The translations under genes were made by a program, and so were the position numbers. Below the pieces are notes generated by a model. The model was given only the letters and a program-made list of their open reading frames with translations. It was not told the origin of the DNA and ran no database searches. 64,000 nt of DNA from UBA7672 sp963738625 (GTDB taxonomy: Bacteria; Pseudomonadota; Alphaproteobacteria; Caulobacterales; Hyphomonadaceae), in assembly GCA_963738625.1 (NCBI GenBank), contig CAVTXH010000002.1, positions 558,001 to 622,000 of the forward strand, in the 5' to 3' direction. The stretch's first letter is position 1. Every line of letters starts with the position of its first letter. Below, piece by piece: positions 1-7,938 of this stretch.

Positions 1-310
1 GCTCGATGAACGTCGCCAGATTGTCGAGCCACATGCCGATTATCTTCCCGGAAACGCCGATGGTAATGGGCGAGGGGCGAAGCGCAACGGCCGGGAACCA
101 GCAACCCGTCGCCCGCCTCGAATCCGGCGATGTCGAGCGCAATAACTTCTCGCGCCGCAGGCGAGCCGGACTGTGGCTCCACAAAATCCGCGACTTCTCG
201 TTTGAAATTTCATACCTGTTTGCTTGCGGTGTCTTTGCGGCGTGACTTTTTGCGCCGCCGGCACAAGGCCGCCCAATGGCCTGGCAACTTGTGCATGCGG
301 TGGCGCGGAC
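1..310. other. left-edge stretch without a confident gene
   Basis: No frame gives a recognisable complete protein. On the minus strand two different frames look protein-like in adjacent halves (about 60-190 and 1-75), which would fit a leftward gene cut by the window edge, possibly with a frameshift, but neither frame carries a motif I can name. The acyltransferase start at 311 has no strong ribosome-binding site within this stretch. Confidence 0.3.
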
Positions 311-1507
311 ATGACAAGGTTCCCAGAGATCGACGGCCTGCGGGCGTGGTTAGCCTGGGCGGTGATGTTCAGCCACGTGTTCATCGTCCTAAACTACTGG
401 GGTTTCCGGGCGGGGGAGTTGGCGCCCATGGCTGGCGCGCACGCAGTAGCAGTGTTCGTCATGGTGAGTGGCTTCGTTATCACGGGACTGGTCACCGAGC
501 GCAATGAGTCCTGGCCGAGATATATCCTGCGGCGCGCTTTCCGCATTTTTCCCGCGTACTGGGTCGCGCTGCTCGTCGGCGCCGTGACGACCGCGCCTGT
601 TCTCCTGGCCTTGGCGAATGCGCAATGGGGCGCCGATCCGGAATCCTATTTCATCAAATCGCTTCAGGGCGGGCAGGAGAGCATCGCCGCACACCCCTGG
701 ACGCATTGGCTTCTTCACATTGCCCTGCTGCAGGGCGTCGTGCCGGACAGCGCGCTGCCTTGGTCGTCGGTCACGTTCCTCGGACCGGCTTGGACGCTCA
801 GCCTTGAATGGCAATTCTACCTCGTGGCCCCCGCTCTGATATGGGCGATGAGGTCGCGCAAATGGGCCGCAGGCGTCGTCCTCGTCGCCATCGTGTGCGC
901 TGCGCTCTACAAGTGGGGAGCGCTCGGCTCATACAACAGCTATTCAACGCTTCCCGGCGGCTTGTGGCTGTTTGTGATTGGCATTGCGAGCCGCCTTGCA
1001 CTCCCGGCGCTTCGAACTCTGGCTCTCCCGGTTGCAGCGATAACCTTGGCGGCCTTTGGCGCGGCGATCCTGGAAAAAGAACTGCTCCCATTCTCGGTGT
1101 GGATCGCTTTTCTTGCCTACCTGTCGCAGACCGGCAAACTGGCCCAGGGCCATATCGATGGCGCCGTCCGGAAAGCGTCGAACGCGCTGATCGGGTCGCG
1201 GCTCGCGACGATGCTCGGCCAGCGGTCCTATTCAGTCTACATCATCCACATGCCCATGCTGAAGCTCGCGCTGATGCTGCTGCCCTTGCGCACCATGACC
1301 CAAGAACAGGCGCTTGTGGGAGTCGGCGCTCTTGGGATCGCGCTAACGCTCGTCGCTTCTGAGGTGCTGTATAGGTTTGTCGAGCGGCCAATGATCCGGC
1401 TTGGTGCGCAGCTCTCGGCACGACGCGGATCTTTCTGGCCCTCAAAGCACGCCGGCACTGGTCCAGCCGCGGTCGCGGTCCCGCCGCCAGATCTTGCTCG
1501 CGAATAG
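311..1507 (+). CDS. acyltransferase family 3 membrane protein
   Basis: A 398-residue integral membrane protein of the acyltransferase-3 (OafA/NodX-like) family, which transfers acyl groups to sugars of surface polysaccharides or to other periplasmic acceptors. The opening MTRFPEIDGLRAW is the family signature, followed by a conserved His in FSH, an RR-x-FRIFPAYW stretch near residue 75, and about ten hydrophobic helices; the last helix ends in FVERPMIR, also typical. The ATG at 311 is chosen over an upstream in-frame start at 224 because the signature begins exactly there. The C-terminal tail of about 35 residues is cytoplasmic and Ala/Pro rich. The acceptor cannot be read from the sequence, and no polysaccharide genes adjoin it. 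Confidence 0.88.
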   Translation: MTRFPEIDGLRAWLAWAVMFSHVFIVLNYWGFRAGELAPMAGAHAVAVFVMVSGFVITGLVTERNESWPRYILRRAFRIFPAYWVALLVGAVTTAPVLLALANAQWGADPESYFIKSLQGGQESIAAHPWTHWLLHIALLQGVVPDSALPWSSVTFLGPAWTLSLEWQFYLVAPALIWAMRSRKWAAGVVLVAIVCAALYKWGALGSYNSYSTLPGGLWLFVIGIASRLALPALRTLALPVAAITLAAFGAAILEKELLPFSVWIAFLAYLSQTGKLAQGHIDGAVRKASNALIGSRLATMLGQRSYSVYIIHMPMLKLALMLLPLRTMTQEQALVGVGALGIALTLVASEVLYRFVERPMIRLGAQLSARRGSFWPSKHAGTGPAAVAVPPPDLARE

Positions 1508-1609
1508 GCTTGAGCGGCCGGATGGTCGAGGTCGTTTGAGGGGGGATGCGGAGTGGTGGGCGCCGTGAACGGCTAGGCCCCAAATCTCAAGGTATGAAAA
1601 AGAGCTAGA

Positions 1610-1699
1610 TGGCGGAAAGGGTGGGATTCGAACCCACGGTGGAGTTTCCCCCACGCCGGTTTTCAAGACCGGTGCCTTAAACCACTCGGCCACCTTTCC
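1610..1699 (-). tRNA. tRNA-Ser (anticodon UGA)
   Basis: Read on the minus strand it begins GGAAAGGTGG and closes with CCTTTCC, pairing as a 7-bp acceptor stem, followed by discriminator G and an encoded CCA. The anticodon loop is CTTGAAA, giving anticodon TGA. A long variable arm (GTGGGGGAAACTCCAC) marks it as a class II tRNA, and GTTCGAATC is a normal T loop. Reads UCA and related serine codons. Confidence 0.96.
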
Positions 1700-2032
1700 C
1701 GCGCGCAGACCTTTATGCGCAGCGCGGCGGAAAGAAAATGGTTTACGGGACCGCAGGTCCTGACCGGGCCGGGCAGGCTGGCTGAGAAGCGCCAATCGCG
1801 ATTTCGCGAGGTTTTTCGCTAGCGCCCGGTGCGCAAATGGCAGCAAACCGGTGCTTTCCAGTAACCATGGGTTGCAGTTCGGACAGATTGATAAAAATCG
1901 ACGCATCGCCATTCACCGTGTGAAGACCGTCGCCCGCTATGGTCCGGACCGTCGCCAGAAGAGCGGCCGGACGCGGGGCCAGCACCGCATCCGATCTCAG
2001 CCATGGTGCTTGGCGATGATGGGTGTTTGGTG
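1700..2032. other. intergenic stretch, no gene seen
   Basis: About 330 bases between the tRNA-Ser 5' end and rlpA. It must hold the tRNA promoter (leftward) and the rlpA promoter (rightward). I see a small hairpin GGACC-GCA-GGTCC at 1748-1760 and an AT-richer patch near 1890-1905, but no convincing -35/-10 pair and no open frame with protein-like content. Confidence 0.4.
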
Positions 2033-3142
2033 ATGATGGCAGGCGCAGGCAAAACGCGTGCGAATATCGGTGCGCGGACCCTCTCCGGCATGGCGATCAT
2101 CGCGGCAGTGTTCCTCGCAGGAGGCGCACAGCGCGCCCACGCGCAAACGCCCGCGCCGATCGTCTATGCCAAGGCGCTGACGTCGCCTGCCGCGCCGAAT
2201 GCGTCGCTCACATTCGACCAATTCCAGGGCCGCGCGCCCTCGCCCGACACCAGCGCGATCGACCTGCGCCCGGGCGCCGTCAGAGCGAGCTTCGGATCGG
2301 CGCTGCCGCCGGTTTCGCGCCTTGAATCCAGCAAGCCCGTCGTCTCGGCCGAACCGTATGCCGGCCCTCCTTACCAGGTCGACGGCAAATGGTATGTGCC
2401 GGCCTACGAGCCCAACTATGACGAGGTGGGCATCGCCTCGTGGTATGGCCCGACCTTCCACGGCAAGGATTCCGCGTCCGGCGAAAAGTTCGACGAGAAC
2501 GCCATGACCGCAGCGCATCCGACACTGCCGATCCCCTCGCTCGTTCGCGTAACGAGCCTCGAGAGCGGCAAGTCCGTCATCGTGCGCCTCAATGATCGCG
2601 GGCCGTTCGTCGACGACCGCATCATCGACATGTCCAAGAAAGCCGGCGCCGTCCTCGGCATGCAGGCCAAAGGCACGGCCAAGGTTCGCGTGCAGTATGT
2701 CGGACCCGCGCCGGCCGAGGCGAACTCGCTGCTCAGCCGGCCAATCCAGGTGCGGCCCGAGGCTATCGAGACGCCCGGCGCCTTCCCGGCTATCCCCACC
2801 CAGCCTGCGTCCGAACCGACGCCGAGCTTTGTCGGCGGCCAGCCTCTCGCCCTGCTTGTCACGGCGCCCGTCCGCATGGCGGTCGCCCAGCCGGCGCAGG
2901 TCAGCGCGCAACGCAGCTATTTCCTCCAGGCCGGCTCGTTCGCCGACCTCGGCAACGCTCACGCCCTGCGCGACAAGCTGCGCGATCTCGGACAGACGTC
3001 CATCACTGCTGTGCAGATCAACGGCGCCGAATTCTATCGCGTGATGGTCGGCCCCTGGCCGTCCCGCGCTGAGGCCGAAAGGGCGCAGGGCCAGCTCGCT
3101 CAGACCGGCGGCAAAGGGATCGTCCTAGCCCGCGTTGACTAG
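2033..3142 (+). CDS. rlpA: RlpA-family septal lytic transglycosylase with SPOR domain
   Basis: A secreted protein of about 369 residues. An N-terminal signal peptide ends near AHA-QT; a double-psi beta-barrel domain (about residues 120-225) contains the family stretches IASWYGPTFHGK and RLNDRGPFVDDR-IIDMS, and the C-terminal 75 residues form a SPOR domain (YFLQAGSFAD through VGPWPSRAEAERAQ) that binds denuded septal peptidoglycan. RlpA proteins cleave or sense naked glycan strands at division sites. Two adjacent ATGs at 2033 and 2036 lie right before the signal peptide; a start at 2003 would add ten non-signal residues. It precedes dacA two genes on, an arrangement common in alphaproteobacteria, here with a reverse-strand gene inserted between. 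Confidence 0.9.
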   Translation: MMAGAGKTRANIGARTLSGMAIIAAVFLAGGAQRAHAQTPAPIVYAKALTSPAAPNASLTFDQFQGRAPSPDTSAIDLRPGAVRASFGSALPPVSRLESSKPVVSAEPYAGPPYQVDGKWYVPAYEPNYDEVGIASWYGPTFHGKDSASGEKFDENAMTAAHPTLPIPSLVRVTSLESGKSVIVRLNDRGPFVDDRIIDMSKKAGAVLGMQAKGTAKVRVQYVGPAPAEANSLLSRPIQVRPEAIETPGAFPAIPTQPASEPTPSFVGGQPLALLVTAPVRMAVAQPAQVSAQRSYFLQAGSFADLGNAHALRDKLRDLGQTSITAVQINGAEFYRVMVGPWPSRAEAERAQGQLAQTGGKGIVLARVD

Positions 3143-3162
3143 CTGTTAGTCTATCGAGCGGG
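3129..3162. terminator. candidate two-part hairpin between convergent genes
   Basis: Inner stem GACTA-GCTGT-TAGTC (3137-3151) sits inside an outer CCCGC/GCGGG pairing (3129-3133 with 3158-3162). It spans the stop codons of rlpA and the facing metallophosphoesterase gene and could act in both directions. There is no T-run, so Rho-independent function is uncertain. Confidence 0.35.
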
Positions 3163-4203
3163 CGGAGCAGGGCAGGGCGGCTTGCCGTAGTCGAGGCAGA
3201 GCGCGGCGCCGTTCGCTGGCACCCTGGCCGTCTTGTCCAGCACGCCATCGAGCCTGAGGTTGGCGATCGAGGGACCGTCCTTCGTCATCGTGATCCACAT
3301 GAAATGGTCGATTGCGCCCTCGGAGCCGTCGAACCCGCGCTCGCCGCCAGTTGTGCCCAGCATGATGTAGTCGCGGCCGTTTCGCTCGGCATGGCTGTAG
3401 CGATGGAGGTGGCCGTTGAGGACGGTGTACGGCCGGTCGCCCAACGCCTTCTCGATCCGGTTCAGCCCGCCATTGTCGTCGCGCTGGTAGACCGGCTTGT
3501 GGAAGAGAAGGAATGTCCAGCGCACTTCGGCATTGTCGGCGATCGCCTTCTCGAAATATGCGTTCTGCGTTGGTCCGATTTCCCCAAGCTTCGCTTCAAG
3601 CCGTGATGCGTATGGAAGTTTCTGCGCTTCCGCCGGATCCTTGCGCCGCGCCTCGATGTAGGCCGCTCGCTGTTCGTAGATCTCCTTCATCTCCGCGTCC
3701 GAATAGTCCTCGGTGTCGAGCACGAGGAAGAGGACGTCCTTGTATCGAAAGTGGTAGTACCGGCGGCCATAGCGCGCTTCCCAGACGGCGCGCTGGGTAA
3801 GGTTCGTCATGTCGTGATTGCCGGCGACGTGGAAGAAAGGCGCCTGCAGGACGCCGAGGCGTCGGTCGAACCCGTCCCACTGACGCGTGAGTTCGGCCTT
3901 GTCCTCGGTTCCGCCATCGATCATGTCGCCGACCGTCAGGATCAAGGCCGGGCGCATGAGGGCGAGTTGAGCCGCCGCCACTTCGAACACGCCGGGCCGG
4001 TAGCCGGACTCCAGATCCGTCACCACAGCAAAGGCGAACGAGTCGGGAGCGTCATCGATTGGCTGGCCGGTCCAGGGCTTTGGGCCGGATGCGATTGGCG
4101 AGTCGAAGGCGGCAGGGGGCGTCGCCGCGCACGCCGCAGCGAGGACAGCCGCCGCCATGACGATCGACCGGAAGACCTGATTCCCGATCCTGTTCGCCTT
4201 CAT
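3151..4203 (-). CDS. metallophosphoesterase lipoprotein
   Basis: A 350-residue calcineurin-like phosphoesterase predicted to be a lipoprotein: the N-terminus ends in LAAAC, a lipobox, so the mature protein starts at that Cys. Metal-site motifs visible are GDMIDGG, GNHDM and NGHLHRYS. The first motif, normally D-x-H, reads D-L-E (VVTDLESGYRPG), so one metal ligand may be replaced. Substrate is unknown; relatives act on phosphodiesters, nucleotides or phosphoproteins in the periplasm. It lies in reverse orientation between rlpA and dacA with only 8 bases to the rlpA stop, so it is probably expressed alone from the 4204-4350 gap. Confidence 0.83.
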   Translation of the reverse strand: MKANRIGNQVFRSIVMAAAVLAAACAATPPAAFDSPIASGPKPWTGQPIDDAPDSFAFAVVTDLESGYRPGVFEVAAAQLALMRPALILTVGDMIDGGTEDKAELTRQWDGFDRRLGVLQAPFFHVAGNHDMTNLTQRAVWEARYGRRYYHFRYKDVLFLVLDTEDYSDAEMKEIYEQRAAYIEARRKDPAEAQKLPYASRLEAKLGEIGPTQNAYFEKAIADNAEVRWTFLLFHKPVYQRDDNGGLNRIEKALGDRPYTVLNGHLHRYSHAERNGRDYIMLGTTGGERGFDGSEGAIDHFMWITMTKDGPSIANLRLDGVLDKTARVPANGAALCLDYGKPPCPAPPAR

Positions 4204-4352
4204 CCTGCTGCTCCTGACCGCCGATATCCGCCGGCGATCCTCGCATAGAGCCGGATAAGCTGAAATCGCCGCGGCTTTCCATCTGTCAGAGCGGTTGACG
4301 TGTGGGCCCGAACCGCCGTTTTGTTGCGGGAATATCGAGGGAGTCTGCCTGC

Positions 4353-5540
4353 ATGCGCCTCATCGCCGGAACCTTGCTCGCCGTAGCGCTCTGCGCATCG
4401 GCGGCGATCGCCCAGACGCCGGCGCCGCAGACGCCTCCAGCAACGCCGGACCCGGTTGCGCAGTTCGCGGCCGATCCGCTCAACACCAACGCGACCTTCG
4501 CCTACATCCTCGATGGCGACACCGGCCTGCCGCTCTACTCGAAGCGCGGCGACGAGCCGATGATCCCGGCTTCGATGTCGAAGCTGATGCTCTATTACAT
4601 TGTCTTCGAGCGTATCCGTGACGGCCGCCTGAAGATGGAAGACGAGTTCACGGTCAGCGAATATGCATGGAAGAATGGCGGCGCCGGCACGGATGGCTCG
4701 ACCATGTTTCTGCCGGTGCACTCCAAAGTCAGCGTCGAGAACCTGCTGCGCGGCGCCATCATCGTTTCGGGCAACGACGCCTGCATCACGCTGGCCGAGG
4801 GAATTGCCGGCAGCGAGGAAGCTTTCGCGCGCGAGGCCACGGCGCGGGCGAAAGAGCTAGGCATGAACAACTCCAGCTTCGCGAACGCGACCGGCCTTGA
4901 AGATCCGGGGCAGCGGATGAGCGCGCATGACATCGCGATCATTGCACACCGCCTCATCAAGGACTTCCCGCAATACTATCCGATGTTCTCGGAGCCCTCT
5001 TTCACGTTCAACAGGATCACCCAGCCCAACCGCAACCCGTTGTTGAAAGAGTTGCCGGGAGCGGATGGGGTGAAGACCGGTCACCTGGAAGCGGCAGGTT
5101 TCGGCCTGGTCGGCTCGGCCGTTCGCGATGGCAAACGCCGGATCATAGTGCTGCAGGGATTGGCGAGCGAGGCGGAACGCAGAAAGGAAGCGCCCCGTGT
5201 GATGCGCGCGGCGTTCGTCGATTTCACGTCCGCCAAGCTGGTCGACAAGGGCGCGCAAGTCGCAACCGCGGACGTATGGTTGGGCGAAAAGAAGACGGTT
5301 CCCCTGGTTGCGACGGCAGATGCCAGCGTTGGCCTGCATGTCGCGGCGCTGAAACAGGTCAAATCCACTGTTGTTTACAAGGGACCCCTGTCGGCGCCGG
5401 TGAAGGAAGGCGATATCGTGGGCGAGTTGCAGATCTCCGCGCCCGGCTCGCCAGACATCAAGATCCCCGTGGCCGCCGGAGCTTCTGTGAAGAAGCTCGG
5501 TCTTGTCGGCCGGGCCATGGTGGGTCTGAGAGGCGAATAG
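4353..5540 (+). CDS. dacA: serine-type D-alanyl-D-alanine carboxypeptidase
   Basis: A 395-residue low-molecular-mass penicillin-binding protein that trims the terminal D-Ala from peptidoglycan pentapeptides in the periplasm. The signal peptide MRLIAGTLLAVALCASAAIA precedes the transpeptidase fold, with active-site motifs SMSK, SGN (IVSGNDACI) and KTG (GVKTGHLEAAG), then a C-terminal beta domain of the PBP5 type and an amphipathic tail. The ATG at 4353 is preceded by a GAGGGA ribosome-binding site; the upstream ATG at 4302 would bury the signal peptide. It heads a tightly packed run with tmk, holB, tatD and an MBL hydrolase; the gap to tmk is four bases. Confidence 0.93.
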   Translation: MRLIAGTLLAVALCASAAIAQTPAPQTPPATPDPVAQFAADPLNTNATFAYILDGDTGLPLYSKRGDEPMIPASMSKLMLYYIVFERIRDGRLKMEDEFTVSEYAWKNGGAGTDGSTMFLPVHSKVSVENLLRGAIIVSGNDACITLAEGIAGSEEAFAREATARAKELGMNNSSFANATGLEDPGQRMSAHDIAIIAHRLIKDFPQYYPMFSEPSFTFNRITQPNRNPLLKELPGADGVKTGHLEAAGFGLVGSAVRDGKRRIIVLQGLASEAERRKEAPRVMRAAFVDFTSAKLVDKGAQVATADVWLGEKKTVPLVATADASVGLHVAALKQVKSTVVYKGPLSAPVKEGDIVGELQISAPGSPDIKIPVAAGASVKKLGLVGRAMVGLRGE

Positions 5541-5544
5541 GGTT

Positions 5545-6186
5545 TTGGCTGCGAAAGGCCGGTTCATAACGCTTGAAGGCGGCGAGGGCGTCGGGAAATC
5601 AACCCTGGCTGCGGCCCTCGTATCGCGGCTTGCCGATCGTGGCGTGAAAACCGTTCGAACGCGCGAGCCCGGCGGATCGCCCGGCGCCGAGGCGCTTCGC
5701 AGGCTGATCCTGACGCCGCCGCCGGAACTCGACGCCTGGGGCCCGCTGACCGAAGCGCTGATGTTCTATGCCGCACGCCGTGATCATCTCGAGAAGCTGA
5801 TCCGGCCGGCGCTGGAGTCCGGCGCGTGGGTGATCTGTGACCGGTTCTCTGATTCAACGCGTGCGTACCAGGCTGCGGCGGGCGGCGTCGTGCGCGACGA
5901 GATCGAGGCACTGGAGCGCATCTGTGTGGGCGCGAACGGACCGGATCTGACTCTGGTGCTCGACCTGCCGCTGTCGGCGGCGCGCGCCCGGATGACGGCG
6001 CGCGCGGCGAAAGAGGACGCCATCGAGTTGCGCGGAGCGGAGTATCATGAGCGTGTGCGTCAGGCCTTCCTAGACATTGCCAGAGCCAGTCCGCAGCGCT
6101 GTGCCGTACTGGATGCGGCGCTTGCGCCTGACGCGCTCGCGGACGCTGCGATGAAGATCGTCGACCAGCGCCTCGGGAGATCGTGA
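5545..6186 (+). CDS. tmk: thymidylate kinase
   Basis: A 213-residue dTMP kinase, making dTDP for DNA synthesis. The P-loop is EGGEGVGKSTL, followed by TREPGGSPGAE and the dTMP-binding DRFSDSTRAYQ; the lid region carries RMTARAAKEDAIE. No ATG or GTG lies before the P-loop, so translation most likely begins at the TTG at 5545, four bases after the dacA stop, with GAGAGG inside the dacA end as ribosome-binding site. Its TGA stop overlaps the holB ATG by one base (TGATG), implying translational coupling. Confidence 0.95.
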   Translation: MAAKGRFITLEGGEGVGKSTLAAALVSRLADRGVKTVRTREPGGSPGAEALRRLILTPPPELDAWGPLTEALMFYAARRDHLEKLIRPALESGAWVICDRFSDSTRAYQAAAGGVVRDEIEALERICVGANGPDLTLVLDLPLSAARARMTARAAKEDAIELRGAEYHERVRQAFLDIARASPQRCAVLDAALAPDALADAAMKIVDQRLGRS

Positions 6187-7160
6187 TGGAAATCGCGACC
6201 AGCGAGCTCGGACCGGTCATGGGCCACGCGGCGGTGAAGCGCGAATGGCTGGCGTCGGCGCAGTCGGACAAGCTACACCATGGATGGCTGCTGCGCGGAC
6301 CGCGCGGCGTCGGCAAGGCGCGACTGGCATTGCAGTTCGCTGCTTTTCTGCTTGGCGGCGCCGATGAGCAGCTGGCGACAAACGCCGAGACGCAGGTCGG
6401 TCATCTCATTGCGGCGGGCAATCATCCCGACCTGCGCATCGTCCGCCGGCCTATTGACGACAAAGGCAAGCAGAAATCTGAAATCCCGGTCGACAGCATT
6501 CGCGAGCTGGCGGAGTTCTTCTCGCTGCGTCCCGCGATGGGCGGCTGGCGCATTGCAGTGATCGATGCGGTCGACGAGCTCAATCGCTTCGGCGCGAACG
6601 CGATCCTCAAGACGCTCGAAGAGCCGCCGGCGCGCGCCGTGCTGTTCCTGATTTCGCATGGCGAGCAGATGGTGCTGCCCACCATACGTAGCCGCTGTCG
6701 CGTGCTGCGTTTCGGCTCGCTCAACGAGCACGACACGCTGTCGGCTCTAACGATGACTGGCTTGTCGACTTCTGAAGCAGAGCAGGTCTCGCATCTTGCG
6801 CCAGGCCGGCCTGGCCGCGCGCTGGAGCTTCAGGGCGCTGATGCGACTGCGGCTAGCGATGCGATGCTGCAGGCGTTGCGCAATCTGGGCGGCTCGGACG
6901 CGCGCAGCCTGCATGCGGCGCTCAGTGCGGGCGCCAAGTCCGAGACGGCCATGGCGGCGGCGATGGAATCGCTCCGGGCCAGCCTGCAGCGGCGGGCGGT
7001 GCGCGAGAGCGATCCTGTGCTCGCCGGCGACTGGGCCGAGGCCGCGCTCGACGTCATGCGGCTTGACAGCGAAGCGCAGGCGCTGAACCAGGATCGCGCG
7101 CAGACGATCGCGGCAGCATTGTCGCGCGTGTCGCGCCTCGCGCGGCCTGGTCCGAGCTAG
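6186..7160 (+). CDS. holB: DNA polymerase III subunit delta prime
   Basis: A 324-residue AAA+ clamp-loader subunit that helps load the beta sliding clamp. A degenerate Walker A GPRGVGKARLAL, an IAVIDAVDELNRFGANAILKTLEEPP stretch (here split around Walker B and the SRC region) and the SRC motif TIRSRCRVLRFG identify it. Start ATG at 6186 overlaps the tmk stop. Length matches alphaproteobacterial HolB. The next gene is tatD only four bases on; in many alphaproteobacteria metG lies between them, and it is absent here. Confidence 0.92.
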   Translation: MEIATSELGPVMGHAAVKREWLASAQSDKLHHGWLLRGPRGVGKARLALQFAAFLLGGADEQLATNAETQVGHLIAAGNHPDLRIVRRPIDDKGKQKSEIPVDSIRELAEFFSLRPAMGGWRIAVIDAVDELNRFGANAILKTLEEPPARAVLFLISHGEQMVLPTIRSRCRVLRFGSLNEHDTLSALTMTGLSTSEAEQVSHLAPGRPGRALELQGADATAASDAMLQALRNLGGSDARSLHAALSAGAKSETAMAAAMESLRASLQRRAVRESDPVLAGDWAEAALDVMRLDSEAQALNQDRAQTIAAALSRVSRLARPGPS

Positions 7161-7164
7161 GTCG

Positions 7165-7938
7165 ATGCTGTTCGACACCCATGTGAACCTGCACGCCGAG
7201 CAGTACGCTGAAGACCTGCCGGACGTGCTGGCCCGCGCTCGCGCCGCCGGCGTCACACGGTTCCTAGCCATCTGCGACCGGCTCGACAGGTTTCCGGCAG
7301 TGAAGGCGATTGCTCACGCTAACGCTGACATCACCTGCAGCGTCGGCGTTCATCCGCACTATGCGAAGGACTTTTGGTCGCTCGAAGCGACGACGCTGAT
7401 TGAGGAAGCGCGCGATCCAAAGGTGCGCGCTATCGGCGAGACCGGCCTCGACCAGCACTATGGCTACAGCGACATCGTCCTGCAGGAACGTAGTTTCGTT
7501 GAACACATCCAAGCCGCGCGTGAGACCGGACTCGTGCTCGTGGTCCACACGCGTGAGGCCGACGATCTGACCGGCGACATTCTAGAGCGGGAGTACAGGC
7601 GCGGCGCGTTCAGGATTCTGATGCATTGCTACACAGGCGGCGAGCGGCTGGCGAAGCGCGCGCTCGATCTCGGCGCGCGTTTCTCGGTCTCGGGCATTCT
7701 GTCGTTCAAGGCGGCCGCCGACGTGCGCGGCGTGATGGCCCATGTGCCGCTCGACCGGATCGTTCTCGAGACCGACTGTCCGTATCTTGCGCCGGTTCCA
7801 CATCGCGGCCGGCGCAACGAACCGGCTTATCTGGTGGACGTTTGCCGCGCCTTCGCCGAACATCGCGGCATGACTTTCGAGGATGCCGCCCAACTCACCA
7901 CACGAAACGCCATCGACCTGTTTGGGTCTGCCGCATGA
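7165..7938 (+). CDS. tatD: TatD-family metal-dependent hydrolase
   Basis: A 257-residue TIM-barrel hydrolase of the TatD DNase family. Metal-ligand regions visible are VGVHPHYA, GETGLDQHY, VVHTREADD, LMHCYTGGERL and ETDCPYLAP. The N-terminal motif, D-x-H-x-H in most family members, reads DTHVNLHAEQYAED, so the second His is Asn; E. coli TatD itself starts D-I-G-V-N-L, so this resembles the TatD rather than the YcfH branch. These enzymes act as 3'-5' exonucleases or on D-aminoacyl/nucleotide substrates. Its TGA overlaps the next ATG (ATGA). Confidence 0.88.
   Translation: MLFDTHVNLHAEQYAEDLPDVLARARAAGVTRFLAICDRLDRFPAVKAIAHANADITCSVGVHPHYAKDFWSLEATTLIEEARDPKVRAIGETGLDQHYGYSDIVLQERSFVEHIQAARETGLVLVVHTREADDLTGDILEREYRRGAFRILMHCYTGGERLAKRALDLGARFSVSGILSFKAAADVRGVMAHVPLDRIVLETDCPYLAPVPHRGRRNEPAYLVDVCRAFAEHRGMTFEDAAQLTTRNAIDLFGSAA

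Noticed and set aside
1610..1700. tRNA-Ser as an integration site for a mobile element
   Set aside because: No integrase, no repeated tRNA 3' end and no change of base composition nearby.
3304..3606. open frame opposite the phosphoesterase gene
   Set aside because: It lies wholly antisense to a gene with clear motifs and shows no family signature; high GC favours long antisense frames.
4291..4316. GCGGTT...AACCGC inverted repeat before dacA
   Set aside because: Only six bases per arm with a 14-base spacer; expected often by chance at this GC content.
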